DNA of 64,000 bases, from contig CM019713.1 of assembly GCA_009760885.1 (NCBI GenBank), forward strand, positions 9,699,274-9,763,273. Direction: 5' to 3'. The position numbers were made by a program, and so were the translations under genes. Below the pieces are notes generated by a model. The model searched no databases. It saw only the letters and a list, made by a program, of their open reading frames with translations, and had not been told where the DNA came from. Positions 43,640 through 55,943 of this stretch are shown in pieces. Position 1 is the first letter of the stretch; every line of letters starts with the position of its first letter. Source of the stretch: Achatina immaculata (Eukaryota > Mollusca > Gastropoda > Stylommatophora > Achatinidae).

Positions 43640-44770
43640 GAAAATTATTATGAGAAGAGCAAGGGAGAAGATAAAAAAGGAAACAGCAGATGGACAGTTT
43701 GGATTTGTTGAAGGAAAGGGCTTTAGAAGTACAGAGAGATCTCAACTTATGCTTCATTGATTACACCAAGGCATTTGACAAGGTGAAACTTGTTGAGATT
43801 ATTAAAATGCTTAAAGACATAAACATAGACGGCAAAGGCCTGAGGATTGTAAAATATCTATACTAGCACCAAGAAGCGGCAATTCAAGTTGAAAATAAAA
43901 ACTGGAAAATATCAACCAATAAAACAAGGTGTGCAACAGGGGTGTGTACTATCTCCAGACCTTTTTTCTATGTATAGCGAGAAAATTATAAGAACGGTCA
44001 TTACAGAACCGGGTATAAAAGTAGGATACAATATTAACAACCTTCGGTATGCTGACGACACAGTACTAATATATGAGAACCAACAAGACCTGCAGAATCT
44101 CCTGGACAAAGTCGCCAAAGAAAGTGAACAGAAAGGCCTTACTTTGAACATTAAAAAGACAGAGACTATGGTTATATCTAAGAAACATAATCCACCAAAA
44201 TGCAGTATAAAATTAAATGGAATTATTCTAAAGCAGGTGCAAAAATTCAAATACCTTGGAGTAGTAACAACTTCAGATGGGAAATACAAAACAGAAATTA
44301 AGAATAGAATAGGCCAAGCAAAGACTGTATTTCAGAGAATGGGAAACATATTATGCAACACATCTTTATTAATGAATGTTAGAAAACGAGTCTTAAAATG
44401 CTATTCTGAACCTATCTTATTATATGGAAATGAATCATAGACAATAGGCAGGTCTGCACAAAAATCATTGGAAGCAGTAGAAATGTGATTTATTAGAAGA
44501 ATGTTCCGAATTCCCTGGACAGCAAAAATAACTAATGAAGAATGTATGAGAAGAGCTGGAGAGACAAAAAATCTTGTAAAAAATAAGAGAGACAATGCAA
44601 TGAGAAGAGGGAGCATTTAAAATATTATAACATCAGGAAAAATAGAAGGAAGAAGATCTAGGGGAAGACCAAGAGAAGTTATACTGGACAGTCTGACGGG
44701 ATGGTATGAGAGGAGATCACCAACTGAGCTAATGGCCTGCATGAAGAATCGTGAATGTATGAAACAGGAC
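43640..44770 (+). pseudogene. LINE-M reverse transcriptase, longest copy
   Basis: Pieces in order: DGQFGFVEGKG; motif A LCFIDYTKAFDKVKLVEIIK; motif B IKQGVQQGCVLSPDLFSMYS; motif C NLRYADDTVLIYENQQDLQN with intact YADD; NIKKTETMVISK; QVQKFKYLGVVTTSDG; and after a stop at 44,438 the MFRIPWTAKITNEECMRRAG tail through RRSRGRPREVILDS. Frameshifts occur before 43,889 and in the tail. It is cut at ~44,770 by LINE-N. Confidence 0.88.
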
Positions 44771-44784
44771 ATACTTACGAAGAA

Positions 44785-45690
44785 GTTCATTCATTCATTC
44801 CTTTGCTTGTCCCTTGCGGAACTTTGCCTCCCAAACAGCACTCCTGTAGGCCTCTCGGTTGTGAGCAAGATGGCCTGCTGCTGCTGCATCCATTTCCAGA
44901 TCATCAACGATGTCTTGCAGCCATCTTCGTTTCGGTCTTCCTCTTTTTCTTTTTCCCATTATGTATCCTTCCAATACGGTCTTCTCTAAAGTATCATGAC
45001 GTTTAATGTGGCCAAAATATTTAAGTTTTCTCTCTTTAATCCTCTTTACTAGCCAGCCTTCTTCAATATTAAGCTCTTGTAGTATAGATATATTTGTTCT
45101 TTTTTGTGTCCACGATATTTGGAGAACTCTTCTATAGCATTTACATTCAAAGGCATTTATGTGCTTCTCAGCTGTTTTGTTAAGTGTCCAGGTCTCACAG
45201 GCATATGTTGCGATGGGAAAGATGCATGCCCTTAAAAATCTTATTTTTGTGGTTCTGTCTGCTCCTCTCCACAGATTCTTTATTTGTTTTACTTTCTGAA
45301 GAGCAATAGATGTCCTCCTTTTAATTTCCCGCATTGTATCTCCATTATTAGTTAGTAGTGATCCAAGATATTCAAAACTCTCCACTTCTTCCAGTTTTTC
45401 CTCACTGATACATATTTCAGTTGCCTTGTCTGTTTTGTCAGTTGTCATCACTTTAGTTTTCTTTGCATTAAGATAGAGGTTCTGCTCTTCGCTGTTCTTG
45501 CGGACTGACATAATTAGTTTTTCCATTCCTTCTTGTGTTGTGGACAGCAATACTGTGTCATCAGCATATCTAATCTCTGGTATTTCATAACCTCCAACTG
45601 TTATGGCATCGTAATATTCTTTGTCTACATCTTCTCTAACATTCCTCATTATATTTTCAGTATACAAGTTAAATAAGTAGGGTGATAAAG
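44785..45690 (-). pseudogene. LINE-N reverse transcriptase C-terminal part
   Basis: Open for 290 codons on the minus strand to a stop at 44,795. Motif C IRYADDTVLLSTTQEGMEKL is intact, followed by NAKKTKVMTTDK, FEYLGSLLTNNG, the RTSIALQKVKQIKNLWRGAD thumb region, IATYACETWTLNKTAEKHIN, and the RWLQDIVDDLEMDAAAAGHL tail. Motifs A and B and the endonuclease are missing. This is the least damaged LINE frame in the window, suggesting a fairly young insertion. Confidence 0.9.
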
Positions 45691-45874
45691 TACTACTCTA
45701 CTTCTTCGTCCTGTATGTTCTTGTATGATTAAGGCTCACGCCGAAACGTCACAACTTTGTAATCGTTAAGTAATAAAGCTACTAATAAAAATACTTTTTC
45801 CTGTTTTATACATTCTAGTATCACAGCTTTACTGCAGTGCTTCGTGTATAGTTATATACTTATACATTAATTAT

Positions 45875-45955
45875 TGTGCATGAAGAATCGTGTACTCTGG
45901 AGAAGCATAATAGCCAACGCCAGTCGGCACGGCACCTGATAATGATGATGTTTCT
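45875..45955 (+). mobile_element. LINE-M 3' terminus
   Basis: AAGAATCGTGTACTCTGGAG, AGCATAATAGCCAACGCCAG, then CGGCACCTGATAATGATGATG: the last ~75 bp of LINE-M with its ATG tail. Confidence 0.75.
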
Positions 45956-46262
45956 GGTAAGGCATACAGATGGTGTCAAATGAAGTATAAACCGAGCAAG
46001 CTTGATTCATGTGCTGTGGTATCAAGACACAGTATAGAAATTTCAAGCTGACATAAATTTATGTTGTGCTCGGGGAGATGGGCTTCCCTGGGTTAAATTC
46101 TGCCCTCAAACTGCGACTGACCAAGCAAGCCGGCGGTGGATCTCTTGACCGCTCATAGAAAACACAAGAAGAATAGACGGACTGATATAAACGGAAAACG
46201 ACTCGGAAACGTTAAACTTCAGAGAGATAGAAAAACGTTTACTGAAGTATGTACTATCAACA
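45956..46262 (+). other. Intergenic, nothing recognised
   Basis: Unique segment before the mariner. Confidence 0.4.
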
Positions 46263-46264
46263 TA

Positions 46265-47070
46265 CGAGGGGTGATTGATAAGTTCTCGGCATAAGGTATA
46301 AATATTTGAAACTTACAGTTGATATTAGGTGCATTTGTAGATCAGGTTAATGCAAGATTAAACACCAAGTTTCAAAAAATTAACTGCAACCAACGTGTCA
46401 AGAGACAATCTTGGCCTTTTTTTTTGTTGCAGATCCTGAAAAGTTTCTTCAGCAATTTGTGACTATGGATGAGACTTTGGTTAATCATTTTCAATCAGTT
46501 AAAGCAGTGGAAATATCATAGATCCTCACCTCCAAAGAAAGCAAGGGTGGTTCTGTCTGCAGGATTCAGAAGGTGTGCTATTGGTAGACTATCTTCAAAA
46601 AGGCAGAACGGTCACCTGGGCCTATTATGCTAATCTTGTGAATGAACTGCGTGTCAAATTGAAGGAAAAGCGTCGAGGGAAATCGACGAGAGGAATCATC
46701 TTTCATCAAGACAATGCTCCAGTTCATAAGTCGATGGTGGCAATGGCTGTCATTCATGAATGTGGCTTCCTGTGTCTTGAACATCCACCTTATTCCCCAG
46801 ATTTGGCCCTTCCGACTATTACCTGTTTACCAGACTAAAAAAGGAGCTCAGTGGTCGCAAATTTGCTTAAGATAATGACGTCATTCATGCTGTAGACCAC
46901 TTTCTACTGGCACAAGATGCTGACTTTTACAAAGAAGGGATCCGTATGCTTCAGGATCGCTGGACTGAGCGCATAAACTTGCAAGGGGACTATATTGAGA
47001 AATAACCCCCAAAAGTTGTCCACAAATAATCCGTTGTACCTTATGCCAAGAACTTATCAATCACCCCTTG
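46265..47070 (+). mobile_element. Mariner transposon, internally deleted
   Basis: 34-bp terminal inverted repeats (CGAGGGGTGATTGATAAGTT at the left; AACTTATCAATCACCCCTTG at the right, two mismatches over the length) sit between TA target duplications (46263-46264 and 47071-47072). The transposase remnant includes VLLVDYLQKGRTVTWAYYAN, GIIFHQDNAPVHKSMVAMAV and LEHPPYSPDLALPTITCLPD-stop, then QDADFYKEGIRMLQDRWTER in another frame. The N-terminal DNA-binding part is mostly lost. Confidence 0.93.
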
Positions 47071-47094
47071 TATGTGGCATAAATGATAAAAAGG

Positions 47095-48600
47095 AGTAAT
47101 TGGTGCAGGAAATGAAAAGGAGATAAATAAAGATCATGGGAGTTGTAGACACCAAAATCAGAGGTAAAGGCTGTAAACAAATACATCAGAATTATGTGTT
47201 TCTATACTCTGAGTAAGCAAGAAAGAGCAATACAGGCTGTCGGAATGATCATAGAAGCAGCCACCGCTGGCAAAATCCTGGAAACAAAATATATACCAGA
47301 AAAGATTATAAGTGTACAAATAAAAGAAAATGAGGAGACCACAACCTATGTCCAGATATTTGCTCCTTGTAATGCATAGACACGGAGGAAGAATGTGAGG
47401 AGCCCTTTGACAACCTCTCAAGGTAGAGAATGTGACAGGAGAATATGAGAAGAAAATAAGAGAACTGTTCGTAAATTTACTAACAGAAACAAAATCAGTG
47501 GAAGAGGAAAGGGCCTTGTTCAAAACGAGATTTTTGCGAGCAGCAAAGGAAACATGTGGTACTATGAAAAAAAGGAGGTTGAGAAATGAAAAGAACAACA
47601 TGGTGGATTGATGAGGTGAAAGAGGCTGTAAAAGAAAAGAAAAATAAATATAAAGAATGGATGAGAATTAAAGAGGATCTGAACTACACTGAATACCAAA
47701 TTGCAAGAAGACGTTCTAAGTAGTAATACAAGAAGCAAAGGTAAAATCATGTCAGGAATATAGAGAAGTATTAGACAACAATCACAAAGAAGCTATGAAC
47801 ATCTTTTATAAAAAAGATCAGTGCAATGAGAAAAGCGAGCAGAGCACTTCGACCCAGTAGAGGTTGTGAATGATGTTAATGGTGATCCAATATGCGAACC
47901 AGAAAGGGTAGTATAATGATGGAGACAAGGTACTCAATATACCATCCGAGGCAAGCCAAATCCATGATAACAACACAGCTGACCCCATAGAACTGGAACC
48001 AGACATACTACAGGCTGCAGTCAGAGAAGCCATCAGAAAGGCCCCAGGATGTGATGGAATACCGAATGAGTTAATCAAATGTGTGAAAGGGGTTGGATTA
48101 ACTCGGCTTCACAGACTCTATAACTTGGTATGGGAAAAACAAGAAACATCGCAGGACTGGAGAAACACTGTAATTATTCCAAAATGGAAGAAAAAAGGCA
48201 GTAAAAGGGACTGCAACCAATATAGAGTCATCTCACTGCTAAGCCAAACTAGAAAAATGTTCTGCAAGATACTAGAGAACAGACTGCAACTAGTGATTAA
48301 ACCACAGTTAAATGAAACTCAGACGGGATTTAGAAAAAAAAATAGAAGCTGTACAGATGCCATCTTTTCCCTAAGACAGCTAACAGAAAAATCAGTTGAA
48401 CACAACCAGATACTGTACACAGCTTACGTAGATCAAGAAAGAGCATTTGATAGAGTACATGTGGGAAATCTCATAGCATTATGGAATTAATACACATCTG
48501 ATCAACCTATGCAAAAACCTATACGAAAATAGTCATTGTACAGTTAGAACAAATGCAGGACACTCTGAACCATTCATCACAAAGTATGGAGTGAGGCAAG
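47095..48600 (+). pseudogene. LINE-P endonuclease/reverse transcriptase, broken
   Basis: Decayed endonuclease-side pieces are KILETKYIPEKIISVQIKEN at ~47.3 kb, WWIDEVKEAVKEKKNKYKEW at 47.6 kb and APGCDGIPNELIKCVKG at 48.04 kb. From 48,083 a 135-codon frame reads QDWRNTVIIPKWKKKGSKRD, NQYRVISLLSQTRKMFCKIL, QTGFRKKNRSCTDAIFSLRQ and AYVDQERAFDRV (motif A, D-E-R-A-F-D) before a stop. GVRQGCVLP-like residues follow at 48,590. Confidence 0.85.
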
Positions 48601-48611
48601 GCTGTGTACTA

Positions 48612-48880
48612 CCATTCATTCATTTACATGTCCCTTGCGGAACTTTGCCTCTCTAACAGCACTCCTGTATGCCTCTCAGTTGTGCTGATGCATCCGTTTG
48701 CAGATCACCAAAGATGTCTTGCAGCCATCTTAGCCTTGGTCTTTCTCTCTTTCTTTTTCCCGTTATGCACACTTCCAAGACGGTCTTCTCTAAATTATCA
48801 TGACGTTTAATGTGTCCAAAATATTTTAAGTTTTCTCTCTTTAATCCTCTTTACTAGCCAGCCTTCTTCATTATTAAGTT
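48612..48880 (-). pseudogene. LINE-N 3' fragment inside LINE-P
   Basis: The minus strand carries LINE-N C-terminal sequence (KYFGHIKRHDNLEKTVLEVC-like, RKRERPRLRWLQDIFGDLQT-like, NREAYRSAVREAKFRKGHVNE). It interrupts LINE-P between two copies of a GTGTACTACCATTCAT block. Confidence 0.78.
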
Positions 48881-48889
48881 CTTAAGTGT

Positions 48890-49610
48890 ACTACTAAGTG
48901 TACTACCATTCATCTTAAAGTATGGAGTGAGGCAAGGCTGTATGCTATCTTCCTCACTATTCAAAGGTCTTCCTAAACAACCAGCCCTTGAAACAAGTGA
49001 AACATTTCAAATACCTAGGTAGCACAATATCATCCTCAAGGACAACTGACGCTGAGACTGAGAACAGATGCAATAAAGCAAATTAGAGCATTGGACAAAT
49101 GACTCCTTTACTGAAAAAACAAATACATCACAACTGAAACAAAAAGGGCTCTGTACAACATAGTTTTCCTCCCAACTCTGTGCTATCAATGTCAAACATG
49201 GACGCTAACAGCCAAAAAAACAAAAGAAAAATCACCGCGACAGAAATGGGATGTTTAAGGAGAATATTAAATGTGACAAGAAGAGACCAAATAAGAAATG
49301 ACACCCATCAGGGCAAAGGTTGGAGTAATACCATTATTACACTATATCTAGAAACAGCAAGTCAAACAGTTCGGCCATGTTACACGGTAACCAGCAGACA
49401 GTATATCCCAGACAACATTCACACTAAGATTTGTAGGTAACAGAGGAAGAAGCCGTGCACGCAGGATATGGAGAGAGGAAATTACAGAAGCATTAAATAT
49501 CCCATCATATGAAGCAAATCGTCGAGTCCTATCAAGAGGTATATTTGTCCCCTCAACACCGAAAGGTACACGAGGAAGAAGACAAGACAAGACAAGACAA
49601 AACAATTAAA
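48890..49610 (+). pseudogene. LINE-P RT C-terminal fragments
   Basis: Pieces: LKYGVRQGCMLSSSLF, FKYLGSTISSSRTTDAETEN, AEMGCLRRILNVTRRDQIRN-like, then RFVGNRGRSRARRIWREEIT-like sequence in changing frames. The end has GACAAGACAAGACAA repeats near 49,580. Confidence 0.75.
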
Positions 49611-50580
49611 TTTATCCAAGAGACAGAATAGACAATAATGACGTACGGATCCGATGAAGGAGCACCAGGCTACATCTGAAGAAAACGTTAAATGATAAGA
49701 GATAAGATAAAACTTATAAATCAGTAACGCTTGCATGATATACAATAAATTTCATAAAACAGACATTAGGATACGTTTGTCTGTCATTTCTGGTCTGGTG
49801 TTTACAGGGAAACGTAAAAAAAGAAGAAATTTTAACAATAGTTAATAGACTCAAAAGTAAAATATAATGGCAAAGTAATTTAGTTTATTTTAGGTACGCT
49901 GTAAGTAAATTTTGATAAATTACTGATTAAATTTTCCAGAGTACCGGCAGAATTGCCTTTAATGTTAAACGCGCCTTATTTTCTTAAAGGCCAGCTTTTT
50001 TTCGAGAGAATGTCCAAATCTTTTCATTCAATTTCACTCACGCGGCCAATTTCTTTATTACCTTTTTTGTTTCTGTTTTAAGATTTGATTATTTTTTATA
50101 AACTCACCAATTTTTAGCGCAATGTAATTATTATTTTCACCCAAGCTGACATTTTTCTTTTAACAACCGTATTTTAACATCTGGTAATTAGCGTAAAAAT
50201 TAGCTCGTCCATGTTGTTCATGGGGGGGAAAAATATCCTGAGATTGTGGTGATTCACACATTTCCTCGCTGGTTGCCGTGTGGTTAAAGTTAAAAATATT
50301 TTGACTGCAAATATGTTGACATCATCACGAACAAAAACCCCCAATGATAACTGATTTTCAGGTTTTGTAAAATAATAATAATAATAATGAATGGTCGTAA
50401 GTAGCAGTTAGTGTTTTTGGCCTGATCATGCTGACAGCGGTTCATTCATGTCGCTAAAAGAAAGCGGAAACAAGATGGCTGCTTAAAGTGCAAATATCGG
50501 AGGAGTGCTGTGTTAATGTTTGGGGTACATATTTATTCAAGCTTACTTAGTTTTGTTGTTAGGCTTCGTGGGAGTTTGGG
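49611..50580 (+). other. Intergenic, nothing recognised
   Basis: AT-rich unique sequence with a short AATAAT run at 50,372. No coding signal. Confidence 0.45.
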
Positions 50581-50581
50581 G

Positions 50582-50900
50582 TGAAGACGCGGTCCAATGA
50601 GGCAATCAGCGACCCATGGCTGCTATGCTAGCGTCAGGGCTAGCGTACCATAGGCGACAAAGACCCTGTCCCACCTCTCCGTTGGGAACCCCCACCCCCC
50701 ACCCCCCAGTAACAGGCCTGGCCTGGCTAACGGGGCAGGGATTGTCATAGTTCCCATGGTGGTGGAGTCTGCTAAAGAAGCATTGCACATCCCCTGATTT
50801 TTAGCTGTACTCCGGGAATGAAAAAGCAGCTGCCATAACCCGCTCCCACGCCGATACGATGCTGTACCTACATCATCGGCTGCAAAGAAGCTGTCGTCGG
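50582..50900 (+). repeat. Dispersed repeat D
   Basis: GGCTGCTATGCTAGCGTCAG, AAAGACCCTGTCCCACCTCT, GGTGGTGGAGTCTGCTAAAG and GCAGCTGCCATAACCCGCTC are collinear with 39,490-39,815. A C-rich patch at 50,688-50,707 distinguishes it. Confidence 0.75.
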
Positions 50901-50994
50901 CTTGCTGGTTCTGCCGCAGTTTCACTAGAGCCCCCTTTTGCCAGCCGTTTTCAAGGTGATCCGGGGTGTAGTTCATGACCACCGTAGCGACCTC

Positions 50995-51430
50995 ACGTGA
51001 TAAACCCACGCCATACTTGGCATGGTGGGAAGATTGAGAAGAAACTGATATTAGAACATAAAGAGCCAATGCTGATGCTTTACCAGCTATCCCCGCTGCT
51101 TACACACCCCAACACCCCGCTTGAAACTGAGAGAAAACTGATTAACAGCATATTCCTAACAACGCTGTGCTACCAGTGCCAGACATGGGCACTTACTAAG
51201 AAACAACAGAAGAAAATAACCACATGAGAAACGAGAAGTCTTAGGACAGCAACAAACTAAGAAAAGCTAAGAAATAACACCATAAGGTAGGAACTACATC
51301 ATGTTTACAACACATAGAGAACCAAAGAATCAAGTGGCTAGGCCACTTATTGGGAATGACACACACTCACAGCCAGCCACGAGAACCTTCAACTAAAGAG
51401 CTACAGGACACAGAATAAGAGGAAGACCAA
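50995..51430 (+). pseudogene. LINE-P RT C-terminal fragment
   Basis: Frames include LTHPNTPLETERKLINSIFL, TLCYQCQTWALTKKQQKKIT and, after shifts, NQRIKWLGHLLGMTHTHSQP. The thumb and C-terminal signature are visible; the rest is decayed. Confidence 0.7.
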
Positions 51431-51574
51431 GAAAGAGATGGATAGATGGTATCAGAGAGACAGTATCTATTTATGTTACTGAGACCACTCATTTGGCTCA
51501 AAAATGGCAATTGCATATACCATGGACACTTCACGGTACAAAAGGAAGGATAAGGTAAAGTGAATAAGGAAGTA

Positions 51575-51752
51575 AAGAAAGAGAGGAAGACCAAGGAGAA
51601 GATGGCTGCAAGACATCGTTGATAATCTGATAATGGATGCATCAGCAGCAGGGCATCTTGCTTATAACCGAGAGGCTTACAGGAGAGCTGTTAGAGAGGC
51701 AAAGTTCCACAAGGCACATGCAAATGACTGACTGACTGACTGACTGACTGAA
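51575..51752 (+). pseudogene. LINE-N C-terminal fragment
   Basis: ERGRPRRRWLQDIVDNLIMD, ASAAGHLAYNREAYRRAVRE, AKFHKAHAND-stop, then a GACTGACTGACTGACTG tail. Confidence 0.83.
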
Positions 51753-53120
51753 GTAAGGAAGCAATGTGGATTCATACAACAGAAGGATCGTGCTAGTCTA
51801 GTTTTTGTGTTTGTTACTGTTTGTATTAAAATACTGAATAATCAAACAAGAACTAGCATAGTTGTTTCATGTGTTTCCATTGTTGTTGTAAATGAAAATA
51901 TGTTGGGATTAGACTGGCGCGCTGAGTGACTCTGTAGTGCTACTTCGGCAGAGCGCCACTGAAATGCTGCTGAGCCCTGGTTTGATATCTGATGCTTGAC
52001 GTTTGTTTGTGTGATTTCTTTTTTATGCGACGTGTCGTCTGTGGTCTTATCTACGTATGACACTTGTTTGTGTGACCTTATCTGTGACGCGCGTTTTGTG
52101 TGACCTCATCTGTGACGCGCTTTTGTGTGACCTCATCTGTGACATGTTTACACGGGGGCAGTTTATTCTTGTAGTTTTTACTCCACAGATAATATTTTCA
52201 TATTATCTTGGACGTTTACCCCACCCCAGCTTATCTTTGGTGCTGCTTTATGTTTATTACAAACATTTCCTATTATTAGATTATCTCTATTTCTTTTCGT
52301 TTGTATTTTCTCTGTGCTATCTAATCTAGGGTTTTTTCCCCCAGTATTCACGTGCGTAGATTGAATACAAGAAAAACCTGACAGAATATTAAGTTTAATT
52401 TATTGCATTTATCATCTGCGTTTATGCAGTCCATTGTGACTCTCTATAAAGCCTGGGATGTTGCATTTCTTCATTTTAGCACCCAACTCTCGATTCGCAA
52501 CTTTCTGAATCAGCCTCATCCTGTCCTTTCGGTGGATAGGGACATCTTCAGAACTCATTTCTCTTAATATTGAAAGCTGCAATGGCTGATCTCTCTTTCC
52601 CGTTGAATTGCGTTAAATTATCCAGTTAATCCTCGAAAAAGATTACTTCTTTTTTCCTAAGATAATCCTATTAACTTTTTAATAATTTCTTTTTTCTCTC
52701 TAGAGAACTATTTGCAACATCTTTCGTTTTTCATCTGTTTTCGCGATGAATATTTTCATATTTCTGCATGAGACAAATAGGGATCGGACACATGTAATTA
52801 ACTCTACAGTTTTCCACTATTCTTCTATAGTGGCTAATTTTTTGTTACAGAAAAATCTTGTTTCTTTCTTTTTTACAGTAATTAGTTTTCGCAAAGTTTG
52901 GAGACAACAATAATGAGAGATACCAACGTAACAGCGACATCGTGGATGCCAATGGAACAGTCACATGGTTGGGGGGGGGATGTCAACACAACAGTGACAT
53001 GGGGGGGGGATGCCAACACAACAGTCACATCTGGAATGTTGTGATTGCTGTCGGGATGTTTAATCATGCTTTATCGAATTTTTTTTTTCTCAAAGAAGGT
53101 AAAGAATTTAGAATTAATGC
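51753..53120 (+). other. Intergenic with small tandem repeats
   Basis: Unit GTGTGACCTCATCTGTGACG repeats about three times at 52,060-52,150. A GATGCCAACACAACAGTCAC-like ~33-bp unit with G runs repeats about three times at 52,945-53,035. Otherwise unique; no gene recognised. Confidence 0.5.
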
Positions 53121-53129
53121 AGGGGAACT

Positions 53130-54472
53130 TCATCTGCTTCTTCTTCTTCTTCGTTCGCTTCTACCACCAAGACCCCCCTGTTATCCTAGTGAATTTACTC
53201 CTGTGCTCCTCGATAGGTCCCGTGGTCCCCGAAAAGACCACACGAGATCCCCGAGAGGACCAAAAGAGGTTCAGAGTATCGCAGGGCTTGAGCTTTTATT
53301 CTTGGTGGGTCTCAGAAGCGGGAATGAGTGACACCGTGGTTTTCGTTGCACCAGTTTAGTCTAGAGTTGGACTTTCTCACTGGAAGACCTCGACATGTTT
53401 TGGATATCAGTATATTCCCGCTGGGTGAGAGGACTTTCTCACCTGAAAACTTCAGCGTGAGTAGGATACGCATACATCCCCGTCTTTTGAGAGGTGGTTG
53501 CCTATCTAGACTGTACTGATCCAGTGTCTCCGACTTCAGCATTTTGTGGTCGTGGCTGCTATCCTTCCTAGTTGTGACTAGGACGGAACTTTCGTCCAGG
53601 AGGACGAATCCTCGCCACTAGTAAGTTTCACCCCTGGGTTAAGCCGGTTTAGGCGTATTATCCCAGTATGGGCTTATTTAGGACGTGACCGACCTCTAGA
53701 GCGGAGGTACCGTGTCATGAGTAGTCATCAAGTTTCGCCCTGGGTTAAGCCGGTTTAGGCATATTTCACCAGTATGGATGTATATCGGACGTGGCTGGCC
53801 TCTAGAGCAGAGGTGCTGTGGTATGAGTAGCTCTCGCCGTGAGACTACTGGACATACCGATTAAACTTCACTTTATCCTTTCCATCACCTTTTCACAGCG
53901 GCCCGCCCGGCAACCCTAGTCGCATTTTCGCATTTTTTTCTTTGGCTGGGAGGAGTTTCGCTCCACGCGCGGCAGCCGATGAATCTCGCCAGCAATGTCT
54001 TAGATTAACCCCTGGGTTAAGCCGGTTTAGGCGGTCTGCCCCAGTATGGGAGGACGTGGCAGGCCTCTAGAGCAGAGATGCCGTGATTTGATTAGTCCTG
54101 ACCTCGAGACTACTGGTCACTTCACTTAATCTTTCATCTTCTCCACGATGGCGCTGCGCAGCAACCATAATCGCATTTTTCTTCATTGGCCTGGAGGAGT
54201 TTCACCCCACGCAAGGCAGCTGAAGAATCTCGCCAGCAGCGGTAGATGAGCTATCAAACATGAGTCTTATCTACCCGAAACGTCTGGTTTCAGGCGCCAG
54301 ATATTCACCTTCGTCCCTTCTCCTGTCAGTTTGAACAGTTCTGCCACGAGAAGGCCAGGAGCTGGACTTGACTGTCAGGGGCTATTTGAGACGCACGCCT
54401 TGGAGATACTTAATTGGAGTGGAGAGCGTATCCCCCACTCCACCTCCGGCTATAACAGTGCTTAGAACCAAA
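53130..54472 (-). mobile_element. R1 modular GAA-tailed retroposon, copy 4
   Basis: The minus-strand reading starts GGTTCTAAGCACTGTTATAG and ends with a GAA tail near 53,140. Short direct repeats RGGGAACT (53122-53129 and 54473-54480) flank it. It retains ~70 bp near the 5' end that the copies at 976 and 21,680 lack, and has lost one CCGGTGAGAAAG module. Apparently older and more diverged. Confidence 0.85.
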
Positions 54473-54566
54473 AGGGAACTAATGTTAGAACCTTTTTTGT
54501 AAGCAGCACACAGTTATTTACAAGATTTTTAAAGTCAAATAAACAAAGGTACATAGAGGTGTGTGA

Positions 54567-54939
54567 TTCAGTTTTACAAAGCGACAGAGGGAATTATGAA
54601 AGTGAGAAAAAAAACACAAATAGTAGAAAATATGAAAGTAAGATGAGAATATATAAATGAAAAAACATGCAACATCCAATATTTCGGCGTCAGCCTTTTT
54701 CAAGGATTACACAATTGTACAAGAACAACACAACACATAAATAAAAAGAAGAAAAATGAAAAACGTAGCTTTGTGGCATTTTATAGGTATGTAATCCCTG
54801 AAAAAGGCTGACGTCGAAATATTAGACGTTGTATGTTTTTTTATTTATACATTCTCATCTTACTTTCATACTTTCTGCTATTTGTGTGTTTTTTTTCCTC
54901 TCACTTTCCTTGCTCCCTCTGTCGTTTTGTAAAACTGAA
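54567..54939. repeat. Fold-back (inverted repeat) element
   Basis: Arms of about 146-150 bp (54,567-54,712 and 54,790-54,939) are reverse complements with scattered mismatches, around a ~77-bp spacer. Shared landmarks are TTCAGTTTTACAAA at the outer ends and AATATTTCGRCGTCAGCC near the centre. A transcript would form a long hairpin. Confidence 0.9.
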
Positions 54940-54954
54940 GCATACATCTATCTT

Positions 54955-55385
54955 ATATCTTCTTATATCCTTCCCGTGCCGTTAAACGTCACATAGGGCT
55001 CGCAAGGGAGTTCGCCAGTTTTTCCTGTCTTCGGCGAGTCTTTCAACCTCATCAAGGAATTTTATGCCTATTAATTTGACCTCTCTTAACAATGTCCTCT
55101 TCAGAGTTTCACGCCGTCTGCCTCTCTTTCTTTGGCCTGTTGTGTTCCACTTGATAGCTTGTTTTGGAACTCTCTTATCGTTTTTTTCTCATCACGTGAC
55201 CAACATATGTCCATCTCCTTTTCCTGATCACCCATGAGACTGGTTGTTGTTCAGTCATCTGTCTTATCTCTGCATTGTTCTTGAATTCGATCCACTTGAT
55301 GCCGAGTATTTTCCTTAGGCATTTGTTTTAAAAAGAGTCTAATTTCTTGTCTATTTCTTTAGTTGTTTTCCACCTTTCACATCTT
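54955..55385 (-). pseudogene. LINE-K C-terminal fragment
   Basis: Minus strand: SWVIRKRRWTYVGHVMRK, AIKWNTTGQRKRGRRRETLK, IGIKFLDEVERLAEDRKNW and the CGTTTAACGGCACGGGAAGG end with an ATAAGATATAAG tail. Confidence 0.82.
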
Positions 55386-55898
55386 TATTATGTCAAATAC
55401 ACCAAAATCTACCTTTATTACTAGAACCAGTTTGAGCGCAGTCGTTATCTATTTTAAAGGTCGCAAATATTACATTATAGCAGTGCGTGGGTTACTAGTG
55501 CGTATCGCAACTGCTCAGTCTTTACTACAACACACGTTTAAGCAAGTGGCGAAAAGAGTATTTGGTCATGTGACTGAGTTGTTATTGAACTTGGTCACGT
55601 GAGGGGTTTTTTAGCGGGAGTGAGGTGTTTTTTGGCGGGATTTTGAGTGGAGAAGAACTGTTTAAATGCTAGAGGATGGGCATCCAGGTCTGACTACATG
55701 AGTGCTGCCAAAGTGACTAAACAAGGAGTATAAGTGAGATCTTGGGGTTAGACTTAAGCTTGGACCTGTTCTTCAATGGGAGAGATCGTTCCTGCGTTAC
55801 GTTTAAAGTCAACGTGAAGTGTTCGTTTGTTTGTATATGGAGCTGTCACTACTTGCACTATGTGTACATAGACTCATCCACCACTACATCATGCCGTA

Positions 55899-55900
<2 letters not shown>
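55386..55900 (+). other. Intergenic, nothing recognised
   Basis: Unique sequence; the tandem GGTGTTTTTTGGCGGGA-like motif at 55,600-55,640 is the only oddity. Confidence 0.4.

Positions 55901-55902
<2 letters not shown>

Positions 55903-55941
<39 letters not shown>
55903..55941 (+). repeat. (GT)n microsatellite
   Basis: About 19 GT units. Confidence 0.97.

Positions 55942-55943
<2 letters not shown>

Noticed and set aside
54690..54820. Hammerhead-ribozyme-like CTGACGTCGAAA motif
   Set aside because: The core CUGANGA is not met (CTGACGT), and no three-stem layout was found by eye.
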